Source: DASWJQ01 sp036397095 (lineage in GTDB: Bacteria > Chloroflexota > Anaerolineae > Anaerolineales > E44-bin32). From it: DNA of 5,057 nt. Positions 1-5,057 of the stretch are shown one piece after another. Under the pieces are notes generated by a model. It made no database searches and was not told the DNA's origin. It saw nothing but the letters and a program-made list of their open reading frames with translations. The stretch lies in contig DASWJQ010000164.1 in the NCBI GenBank assembly GCA_036397095.1, positions 1 through 5,057 of the forward strand, in the 5' to 3' direction. Each line of letters begins with the position of its first letter. Positions within the stretch are counted from its first letter, which is position 1. A program made the position numbers and the translations under genes.

Positions 1-306
1 CAAGGGTGCCGCCAGAGCTGCGGCAAGGGGGTTCATATGGGAAAAAGCGGCCACATAACGATGCTTGGCCAGGAGCCGTATCAGGTGCCGGTAGAAAGCT
101 ATCATCTTCTGCATTTGGTTGGCACCACTGCCGCCGGCCAACGGGAAAACCGAGATTCCTTGACTTGGCGCGAACCGGCCGGCACGCCATGTGATGACAT
201 CAATCGCGTCAAATGACGGGCGGATGGCCCTGATCCAACTCGTGGCAAAGCCCAGGGCCGGGTCATCCTCGTCACAAGCGAAGTTGAACCACAGCAGACG
301 GCTCAC
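1..306 (-). CDS. GT4-type glycosyltransferase, N-terminal part (cut by window edge)
   Basis: Reading the minus strand from a GTG at 306-304 gives 102 codons open to the window edge, so only the N-terminal (acceptor-side) half-domain is visible. The start is well supported: TGAGG lies at 316-312, five bases upstream; an in-frame TAG lies about 30 bases upstream, and no other usual start codon follows it. The protein opens with a beta strand (LLWFNF), then DEDDPALGF (residues 12-20), a helix with W24, a strand IDVITW (35-40), and FSHMNPLAA (88-96). From memory, the combination of a 'D-x-DPxLGF' opening with an 'F-x-HMNP' motif is typical of one GT4 subfamily, where the histidine of HMNP (H90 here) sits near the sugar-nucleotide site. 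The donor-binding C-terminal domain lies outside the window. It is the fourth gene of the minus-strand operon, 36 bases after the third. Assignment to GT4 is fairly sure; substrate unknown. Confidence 0.85.
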   Translation of the reverse strand, partial: MSRLLWFNFACDEDDPALGFATSWIRAIRPSFDAIDVITWRAGRFAPSQGISVFPLAGGSGANQMQKMIAFYRHLIRLLAKHRYVAAFSHMNPLAAALAAPL

Positions 307-311
307 GGTTG

Positions 312-316
312 CCTCA
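312..316 (-). promoter_or_regulatory. Ribosome binding site of the fourth glycosyltransferase gene
   Basis: TGAGG on the minus strand, five bases before the GTG at 306. It decides the start of a gene that has no ATG nearby. The third gene ends at 343, so this gene is translated from its own signal rather than by stop/start overlap as the earlier pairs are. Confidence 0.6.
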
Positions 317-330
317 GGTGAGTCACAGAT

Positions 331-397
331 CTATCGACAGCCTCAGGCACCTCTCTCCCCACGCTTACTCAGGCAGTCCTCGAACATCTGTCGATAG
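331..397. repeat. 10-base perfect inverted repeat around the end of the third gene
   Basis: CTATCGACAG at 331-340 is the exact reverse complement of CTGTCGATAG at 388-397, with 47 bases between. One arm lies in the gap before the fourth gene, the other in the last codons of the third gene, and the third gene's stop codon (345-343) is in the loop. In the minus-strand transcript the arms could pair just ahead of the fourth gene's ribosome binding site. A perfect 10-base pair at this distance is not rare by chance in 5 kb, so function is only a possibility. Confidence 0.4.
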
Positions 398-1491
398 GCC
401 CGGCGGTAGGTTGACCATGGGGGCAGGGCGCCTTCCATCACCGCACGCTTGCCGGCCTTGCCCAACCGCGCACGTTCGACCGGATCGCGGGCCAGCGAGA
501 GGATGGCCCGGGCGAGCGCAAGATTGTCCCCTACTGCCACCACCCGGCAGCTAACGCCCTCGATCAAGAGTTCGCCCGCCAGGCCGACGTCGGTCGTGAT
601 GACCGGCAAGCCGGCAGCGGCCGCTTCCAATGCCACCCTCGGCCAGCCTTCATAATTGGACGGCAAAACGAAGACATCGAACTCGGGGAACCGTTCCGCC
701 AGATCGTCACTCCACGCTTCGAGGCGCACGACTTTGCCAAGCCCGAGCGCCGCAGCCTTGCGCTCCAAGCGCTTCCGGTCCGGGCCTTCCCCAATGAGCG
801 TCAGACGTACCCGGGAATCCTCTTTGGCGACGACCTGCATGGCCTCGAGCAGCCTGCCAAACCCCTTTTCGCGGTCGACAAACCGACCTGCGGCCAGCAA
901 ATGTAGCTCCCCTTCCAGTCGGTCGGCCCGCCCGCGGGGCACCTCGGCCAGATCGCCGTTTCGATTCACTTCCAGAAAGACCGGCAGGACACGGATCCGC
1001 TCCGGATTCACCCCGAACTGCTGCTCGAGCCCCTCCGCCACCCGTCCTGACACCGCCCGCACACAGTCGGCGCGGGGCAAAACGAGCCGGGCAAGTTGGA
1101 AGCGCACGTACTCCCGCCACGAGGCCAGGCGGTATCTCCGGCTGCTGATGTCGGTATGCACCTGAACTTGGAGCGCCGACCCAGCGCCCCGGCCAATCAG
1201 GTAGCCAATGCCACCGAGAAAGTCGGCGTCTTGCGTTGTGACAACATCGACCTGCTGGTCGGCGAGATAGTTGTGGGCAGCCCGCAGAATGCCCAGCCAG
1301 CGACCGAAGGCAGTACCGGCGGCAACCGCTTGCACCGAAAGGCTGCCCTCACTCCATCCCCGGTGCCGCCGCCGGCAGCCCACGATGACATGCAGTTGCT
1401 CCAGCGCCGAGGCATAGGTTTGTGTTCGGGCGGCGGCCGGCGATCCCTGAGCCAGAATCGATTCGTCGCCGCTCAGCATCAGGACCCTCAC
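343..1491 (-). CDS. GT4-type glycosyltransferase (third gene of operon)
   Basis: A 382-residue protein of normal length for a single two-domain GT-B enzyme. The N-terminal acceptor domain opens MRVLMLSGDESIL, with a conserved-looking GSPAAARTQTYA stretch (16-27) in place of the usual GG-A-E loop. HTDI at 112-115 supplies the acceptor-side histidine, and AVSGRVAEGL (146-155) is the usual 'S-x-x-V/L' hinge region. The donor domain has AAGRFVDREKGF (200-211), LIGEGPDRKRLE (232-243) and the GT4 signature E281-x7-E289 in the segment YEGWPRVALE, which normally binds the nucleotide-sugar donor. There is no signal peptide or membrane segment; it probably acts at the cytoplasmic face of the membrane on a lipid-linked acceptor. 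The GTG start at 1491 overlaps the previous stop as GTGA, and GGAG at 1503-1500 lies eight bases upstream, so both coupling and an own binding site support it. Donor sugar and linkage cannot be read from the sequence. Confidence 0.93.
   Translation of the reverse strand: MRVLMLSGDESILAQGSPAAARTQTYASALEQLHVIVGCRRRHRGWSEGSLSVQAVAAGTAFGRWLGILRAAHNYLADQQVDVVTTQDADFLGGIGYLIGRGAGSALQVQVHTDISSRRYRLASWREYVRFQLARLVLPRADCVRAVSGRVAEGLEQQFGVNPERIRVLPVFLEVNRNGDLAEVPRGRADRLEGELHLLAAGRFVDREKGFGRLLEAMQVVAKEDSRVRLTLIGEGPDRKRLERKAAALGLGKVVRLEAWSDDLAERFPEFDVFVLPSNYEGWPRVALEAAAAGLPVITTDVGLAGELLIEGVSCRVVAVGDNLALARAILSLARDPVERARLGKAGKRAVMEGALPPWSTYRRAYRQMFEDCLSKRGERGA
1488..1491 (-). other. GTGA start/stop overlap
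   Basis: The TGA that ends the second glycosyltransferase (1490-1488) shares bases with the GTG that starts the third (1491-1489). This four-base overlap is a classic arrangement for translational coupling and indicates the two genes are made from one transcript. Confidence 0.85.
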
Positions 1492-2606
1492 AGGGCTTGC
1501 TCCAGCGCGGCGACGGTGGCTTGTACCAATTGCCGGCTGCCGTAGGTCTGCGCTTTCTGCTGCGCACGATTGGCCAGCCTATTAGCCAGCGCGGGTTCAG
1601 CCAGCAGTCGGACAATCGCCGCCCTGAGAGCCTCACGATCGCCGACGGGGACCAACCAGCCCGTCTCCAGGTGATCGATCAACGCCCGATTGCCGGGAAT
1701 GTCGGTGGCAATCACAGGGGTCCCAGCCGCCATCGCCTCGAGCAAGGCATGCGACATTCCCTCCGCGCTCGAACCCATCACGAACAGGTCGGCGGCTCGC
1801 AGGTAGTGGAAGACCGCTTCCTGACCCACTCGGCCCAGCAGGACCGAACTCGGCTGCATTCCCAATTGCTCGACCAATCGGGCCAAGGCCGGCCCGTGAG
1901 GCCCATCGCCCAGAATCACCAGGTGGAGATCTGGTTGACTTGTTCGGAGCGACGCCACCGATTCGATCACTGCCTCGTGGTTCTTGAAACGCATCAGGCG
2001 GCCGATACTGAGGATCAAGCGGCCTTTGATGTGGAGGGACTGCCTGGCTTGCGCTCTGTCCGTCAAATTCCCGGGAAGCACAACCGCGTTCGGAATGCGT
2101 ACAACCCGGTCCGACGGCACCCCCCAGCGGACAACCTGCTGTTCCAAGGCTTCGCTCGGTGTGATAACCAACCTGGCGCGACGAGCGACCCAGCGTTCAA
2201 GCCAGGCAAGTGAATCGACGCGCCAGCCCCATCGCCTTCGATGAAACAACTCCTGGCTGCTGACGACATGGAAACGTTCGGTCGCTTGCTCCCACGCGTA
2301 GTCCCCGCCAATGCGCACGATAAAAGGTACGCCGCGCAAGCTGGCGGCGAACCAGGCCGGCAGTCCGGATGAGATGGGGTCGAGCGCGAGGACTGCCTCC
2401 GGCGTTGGCCGGGCCGCCAGCAGTTGAACCAGGTATCGTACGTGCCTGATGCCCCACGGATCGCGTGTTAGCGGTGAAAAGTTGGCGACTCGGACCCGAA
2501 CGCCAAAAGCCGGGCACCCTTCCGCCAGGATCCGGGCCACCCTCGCCGGTCCGCCAATGTCCGGTGGATAAATGCCCGTCGCCAGCAGCAGGTGGCGAAC
2601 TTTCAT
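1488..2606 (-). CDS. GT4-type glycosyltransferase, GDYAWE-motif subfamily (second gene of operon)
   Basis: A 372-residue, complete GT-B enzyme. The N-terminal domain has IYPPDIGGPARVA (12-24), the glycine-rich loop of GT4 enzymes, followed by IVRIGGDYAWEQA (96-108). From memory, a GDYAWE block marks a recognisable group of GT4 proteins found in polysaccharide clusters. A tryptophan- and arginine-rich helix follows (about 123-145) and may contact the membrane; then ITPSEAL (148-154) and IPNAV (171-175). The donor domain shows SIGRLMRFKNHE (200-211), VILGDGP (230-236) and E282-x7-E290 in AEGMSHALLEAMAAGTPVIA, all catalytic-domain hallmarks. The ATG at 2606 overlaps the preceding stop as ATGA; no clear Shine-Dalgarno precedes it, so translation is probably coupled to the first gene. 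Its end overlaps the next gene as GTGA. Expected role: transfer of one sugar from a nucleotide donor to a growing lipid-linked glycan. Substrates unknown. Confidence 0.94.
   Translation of the reverse strand: MKVRHLLLATGIYPPDIGGPARVARILAEGCPAFGVRVRVANFSPLTRDPWGIRHVRYLVQLLAARPTPEAVLALDPISSGLPAWFAASLRGVPFIVRIGGDYAWEQATERFHVVSSQELFHRRRWGWRVDSLAWLERWVARRARLVITPSEALEQQVVRWGVPSDRVVRIPNAVVLPGNLTDRAQARQSLHIKGRLILSIGRLMRFKNHEAVIESVASLRTSQPDLHLVILGDGPHGPALARLVEQLGMQPSSVLLGRVGQEAVFHYLRAADLFVMGSSAEGMSHALLEAMAAGTPVIATDIPGNRALIDHLETGWLVPVGDREALRAAIVRLLAEPALANRLANRAQQKAQTYGSRQLVQATVAALEQAL
2603..2606 (-). other. ATGA start/stop overlap
   Basis: The ATG of the second glycosyltransferase (2606-2604) overlaps the TGA of the first (2605-2603). 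There is no good Shine-Dalgarno ahead of the ATG (CTGGGCCT only), so re-initiation by the same ribosomes is the likeliest way the second gene is translated. Confidence 0.85.
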
Positions 2607-3760
2607 AGGCCCAGCAGGTCGTCGAAGAGTTCAGCATACCGGCTGGCACTCGTGTCGAGACTGTAGTTTCGTCGGACGTTCTCTTGTCCGGCGGAGGCCA
2701 GACGATTCGCCTGGCGCTGGTCGGCCAACAGCCGGCCGAGCTTGGCCGCCAGGTCGGTGGGATTGTCTTTCTCCGCCATGACTCCGGTAACGCCATCTTC
2801 GATCAGATCGGTCGTCCCGCCGACTGGGGTCCCGATCACGGGCAAGCCACAGGCCATGGCCTCGGCAAAGGCATTGCCCAAGCCCTCCGAGCGTGAAGGA
2901 CGTACGAAGACGGTCGATCTGCGGAGCTGCTCGGCAACCTGCTCGGGTGGAAGATCACCGAGAAAGTGCACGCGGTCCGCTATGCCCAACGAGTTCGACA
3001 ATCGACGGAGCGCGGTCTCCTCTTGACCGGAGCCGATAAGCCGGCACTCGATTCGCGGATGGTGCGGGGCCAACAGGGCGATGCTCCGCAGCAGGCAATC
3101 GAGGCCGTTCTTGGGCACCAACCGAGAAACGCTTGTGGCAACGGGCGGATCGAATCCGCCCTGCCCCACCTTCCCATGGAAAACGTCGAGATCGACGCCA
3201 TTTGGGATAAGCGCCACCGGTTGATCCCATCCGTAGCACCGGGCGGCGGCCACCAAGGGGGTCGAAATCGCCGAGACACGATCGGCATAGGTCAGCATGA
3301 AGGAGAAAGAGCGTCCAATCAAGCCCATGCGGCCCCTTGCCAGCCGATCGTCCGCCTCCCCATACTGGATGCTGAGGAGCAAGGGCAGCCGGGGTTCCAG
3401 CCGCCGCATGGCGGCAGCTGCCAACGCAGCCTGTGTGATGTCAACCGCCCACAGCGCTTGAGGGCGCCCGGTGGCCGCGCTGTCCGACAATTCGCGACGC
3501 AAGCCGGCAGCCGTCAGCGGCAGCAGCCACTTGTCCCAACGGAACCCCAGGCCCAATCTTCTTAGCTGTCCTTCGGCTAGAGTTTCATGTGGAAGGTTGC
3601 GCCTGTCGGCCCGCGAGGTGATGATTAGGAAGTCATACAGGTGTGACAGACGCCGGGCGACCTGGCGCAAACAGATCTCCGCCCCGCCCACAGAGGGGAA
3701 GTAGGATGTTATGAAGGCGACAATGCGGGGTTTTCGCTTCCCCGCCTGGTTGATCTGCAA
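2603..3760 (-). CDS. GT4-type glycosyltransferase (first gene of operon)
   Basis: A 385-residue, complete GT-B enzyme and the first gene of the leftward operon. After a short basic leader (KRKPR, 8-12) comes IVAFITSYFPSVGGAE (13-28), the GT4 nucleotide-contact loop. The hinge region has ISTPLV (165-170) and IPNGVDLDVF (185-194). The donor domain has SRLVPKNGLD (212-221), RLIGSGQEE (240-248), FLGDLPPEQVAE (266-277) and E292-x7-E300 in SEGLGNAFAEAMACGLPVIG. Where many GT4 enzymes carry a histidine at the end of a strand (H-G), this protein reads LSIQYGEADD (129-138), so the acceptor-side residue may be Q132. The start is TTG at 3760: an in-frame TGA lies only four codons upstream, and no ATG or GTG occurs before the core fold. 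No Shine-Dalgarno is visible, which leaves the exact start less certain than the gene. It likely adds a sugar to a lipid-linked glycan; substrate unknown. Confidence 0.93.
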   Translation of the reverse strand: MQINQAGKRKPRIVAFITSYFPSVGGAEICLRQVARRLSHLYDFLIITSRADRRNLPHETLAEGQLRRLGLGFRWDKWLLPLTAAGLRRELSDSAATGRPQALWAVDITQAALAAAAMRRLEPRLPLLLSIQYGEADDRLARGRMGLIGRSFSFMLTYADRVSAISTPLVAAARCYGWDQPVALIPNGVDLDVFHGKVGQGGFDPPVATSVSRLVPKNGLDCLLRSIALLAPHHPRIECRLIGSGQEETALRRLSNSLGIADRVHFLGDLPPEQVAEQLRRSTVFVRPSRSEGLGNAFAEAMACGLPVIGTPVGGTTDLIEDGVTGVMAEKDNPTDLAAKLGRLLADQRQANRLASAGQENVRRNYSLDTSASRYAELFDDLLGL

Positions 3761-3789
3761 GTCAGGAATGGGTCACAACCATTTGGAAT

Positions 3790-3823
3790 GCGCAGGGCTG
3801 GCGCCCTCCGGCAGGTCCTGCGC
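3790..3823. repeat. Nested palindromes in the divergent intergenic region
   Basis: GCGCAGG (3790-3796) and CCTGCGC (3817-3823) form a perfect 7-base inverted repeat with a 20-base loop. Inside it are two shorter ones: AGGGC/GCCCT (3794-3798 and 3803-3807, four-base loop) and the compact palindrome GCAGG-T-CCTGC (3811-3821). The alternatives are mutually exclusive in part, since they share bases. The block lies between the two divergent genes and could be an operator or a folded leader of the minus-strand transcript. GC-rich DNA makes such pairings common, so a function is not shown. Confidence 0.4.
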
Positions 3824-3847
3824 CCGTCGTCTCACCTGGGCATCCGC

Positions 3848-3876
3848 ATTATAAGGTCGCCAGATGAATCTGACCT
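3848..3876 (-). promoter_or_regulatory. Candidate promoter for the glycosyltransferase operon
   Basis: The minus strand carries a perfect -10 hexamer, TATAAT, at 3853-3848, striking in such GC-rich sequence. Seventeen bases upstream is AGGTCA (3876-3871), which matches only three of six -35 bases. Transcription would begin near 3841, giving a leader of about 80 bases before the TTG at 3760. The promoter overlaps the ribosome binding site and first codons of the divergent plus-strand gene. The same AT-rich patch read on the plus strand gives TATAAG (3850-3855), but that would place the transcript start almost at the ATG of the divergent gene. Confidence 0.4.
3853..3856 (+). promoter_or_regulatory. 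Ribosome binding site of the PMT_2-type gene
   Basis: AAGG on the plus strand, seven bases before the ATG at 3864. An in-frame TAA at 3852-3854 excludes any longer start, so this site and ATG fix the N-terminus. It sits within the AT-rich patch that reads TATAAT on the other strand. Confidence 0.55.
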
Positions 3877-5057
3877 CGGACCGGCCTCGGCCGACCATCT
3901 CACCACTTGAGCTTGAGGACGACGGCGCGGGCCACGGCTCCTTGCGACCGCTTGCCGTGCTGCTGGCGGTTGCCCTAGCGGTCCGCCTGGGTTTCGTCGC
4001 CATGTTCCCCTGGGCGCTGTCGCTAGACACATCCGGTTACGACGCCTATGCCACCAATCTTCTGGAGCGCGGCGCTTATACCCGGTTCGACGACAGAGCG
4101 GCCGATAGCGACCTACCGCCGCTCTATCCCGCCTTCTTGGCCGTAATCTACACCCTTCTTGGCCGCAGCCCACTTCCCGTGGCCGTCGTCCAGGCGCTGC
4201 TCGACATCCTGACCATAGGTCTACTGTTCTTCATCGGCCTGCGCCTGGCCGGCCCCCAGGTTGGACTGATCGGAGCGGGCGCCTACGCCTTTTCCCCATA
4301 CATGCTCTACCAGAATCTGACGGTCAACGACACGGCCCTGGCCATCCTGTTGTTGACCTGTGGAGTCTGGCTGGGCTACACGGCCCTCGATAAGGATGAT
4401 TGGCGATTCGCATCGGCCTGTGGGGCCGCCCTGGGCCTGGCCGCGCTCACAAAACCCTGGAGCCTGCTGTTGGTCCCGTTGTTCATGGCGTGGTGGATCC
4501 GCCGCCTGGGACTGCGCCGCAGCGGTCACCTCGTGTTGGCCGCCGCGCTCGCCGCCTGCCTGGTGGCGGTACCCTGGATCGTGCGCAATAGCCTGCTGCA
4601 TGGTCATCCGGCGTTCATCAGCACCAATGACGGCAGCAACCTGTACCAGGGAAACAACCCTTGCCTGGTTGACTACCTGGCGCACGGCTGGGACGCCCAG
4701 TGGGTCGATTGCCTGGCACCGACGCCCGCGGGGATTTCGGAGTGGGACCAGAACCAGTGGTTTCGAGAACAGGCGCTGACCTACCTTAAAGATCACCCGG
4801 ACCAATGGGTTGCCCTCGGCTGGGCCAAACTGGCCGCCCTGTGGAGCCCGGCCATCACACCCTCCGGACTGCCGCCCGAGGTCGTTGCCGGCGGTGAGCA
4901 AGTTACCCTTTACCACACGCCGCTGTTCAACCTGGCTCGCTGGCTTCATTTGGCGACATTTGGCCCCCTGTTAATTGCTGGGATGGCCGGCCTGGCCCTT
5001 GCATGGCAACGGCGGCTCGAGATTTGGCCGCTGCTGGCAGTGATTGCCGTCGTGACC
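3864..5057 (+). CDS. PMT_2/ArnT-like membrane glycosyltransferase (GT-C fold), C-terminus cut by window edge
   Basis: The plus strand is open from the ATG at 3864 to the window end, 398 codons. After a polar leader of about 28 residues comes a first membrane segment (29-50), then a first outer loop with LDTSGYDAYATNLLERGAY (54-72). Its acidic residues D55 and/or D60 are where GT-C enzymes keep the catalytic aspartate. PPLYPAFLAVIY (85-96) and VVQALLDILTIGLLFFIGLRL (108-128) follow the PMT_2 pattern. Further hallmarks are FSPYMLYQN (143-151), LAALTKPW (192-199) and VPWIVRNSLLHGHP (236-249), followed by STNDGSNLYQGNNP (253-266). About eight or more hydrophobic segments are visible, the last running off the edge. 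Family members move a sugar from a polyprenyl-phosphate carrier onto lipid, glycan or protein on the outer face of the membrane. Typical members are around 450-600 residues, so a C-terminal part is missing here. Divergence from the GT4 operon suggests a shared glycan pathway; acceptor unknown. Confidence 0.9.
   Translation, partial: MNLTSDRPRPTISPLELEDDGAGHGSLRPLAVLLAVALAVRLGFVAMFPWALSLDTSGYDAYATNLLERGAYTRFDDRAADSDLPPLYPAFLAVIYTLLGRSPLPVAVVQALLDILTIGLLFFIGLRLAGPQVGLIGAGAYAFSPYMLYQNLTVNDTALAILLLTCGVWLGYTALDKDDWRFASACGAALGLAALTKPWSLLLVPLFMAWWIRRLGLRRSGHLVLAAALAACLVAVPWIVRNSLLHGHPAFISTNDGSNLYQGNNPCLVDYLAHGWDAQWVDCLAPTPAGISEWDQNQWFREQALTYLKDHPDQWVALGWAKLAALWSPAITPSGLPPEVVAGGEQVTLYHTPLFNLARWLHLATFGPLLIAGMAGLALAWQRRLEIWPLLAVIAVVT

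Noticed and set aside
6..397. Plus-strand frames at the left edge (62 and 68 codons)
   Set aside because: The minus strand here encodes a convincing GT4 N-terminus with a start and binding site; the plus frames overlap each other and show no motif.
331..397. Inverted repeat as a transcription terminator of the operon
   Set aside because: The loop is 47 bases, there is no T run, and the fourth gene continues on the same strand just downstream.
1422..2213. Plus-strand open frame of 263 codons
   Set aside because: It lies antisense across the end of the third and most of the second glycosyltransferase gene; the translation is rich in Q, R and H with no fold or motif, as expected from the complement of GC-rich coding DNA.
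2966..3565. Plus-strand open frame of 199 codons
   Set aside because: Antisense to the first glycosyltransferase, whose frame carries all the GT4 motifs; low-complexity composition and no recognisable domain.
3850..3855. TATAAG as a plus-strand -10 for the membrane glycosyltransferase gene
   Set aside because: It would put the transcript start at about 3862, two bases before the ATG, although an AAGG binding site precedes that ATG; no -35 is visible. The minus-strand reading is better.
3773..4030. Minus-strand frame of 85 codons crossing the intergenic region
   Set aside because: It starts inside the divergent gene, is serine/arginine-rich with no recognisable domain, and would block the promoter region; no ribosome binding site supports it.
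4221..4949. Minus-strand open frame of 242 codons
   Set aside because: Antisense to the membrane glycosyltransferase; Q- and G-rich composition without motifs, while the plus frame has clear membrane segments and PMT_2 motifs.

Overview
The window is a GC-rich bacterial glycan-assembly locus. No marker gene allows firm taxonomic placement. The frequent non-ATG starts, the high GC and the particular mix of glycosyltransferase subfamilies would fit an environmental lineage such as Chloroflexota, but that is an inference from general resemblance only. I see no rRNA, tRNA, insertion sequence, CRISPR array or phage gene.

Layout: five genes form two divergent units around a 103-base intergenic region (3761-3863). 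To the left, on the minus strand, runs a compact operon of four GT-B-fold glycosyltransferases of the GT4 type, in transcription order 3760-2603, 2606-1488, 1491-343 and 306-1. The last is cut by the window edge. The first three are joined by 4-base start/stop overlaps (ATGA, then GTGA), and the fourth follows after 36 bases with its own ribosome binding site. To the right, on the plus strand from 3864, is a polytopic membrane glycosyltransferase of the PMT_2/ArnT-like (GT39/GT83) type, cut by the right edge.

How they could work together: the four GT4 enzymes belong to visibly different subfamilies (different N-terminal motifs), so they probably add different sugars or linkages in sequence to a lipid-linked glycan on the cytoplasmic face. 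The GT-C enzyme next door would use polyprenyl-phosphate sugars on the outer face to modify a glycan, lipid or protein. This is the usual content of an exopolysaccharide, O-antigen-like or protein-glycosylation island. No flippase, polymerase, priming transferase or nucleotide-sugar gene lies in the window, so the product cannot be named.

The divergent region carries a perfect TATAAT on the minus strand and a cluster of small palindromes, the best regulatory candidates here. I do not see a clearly new biological system. The items worth a second look are the untypical acceptor-side motif of the first glycosyltransferase, the TTG start without a Shine-Dalgarno, and small inverted repeats around the third-to-fourth gene junction.
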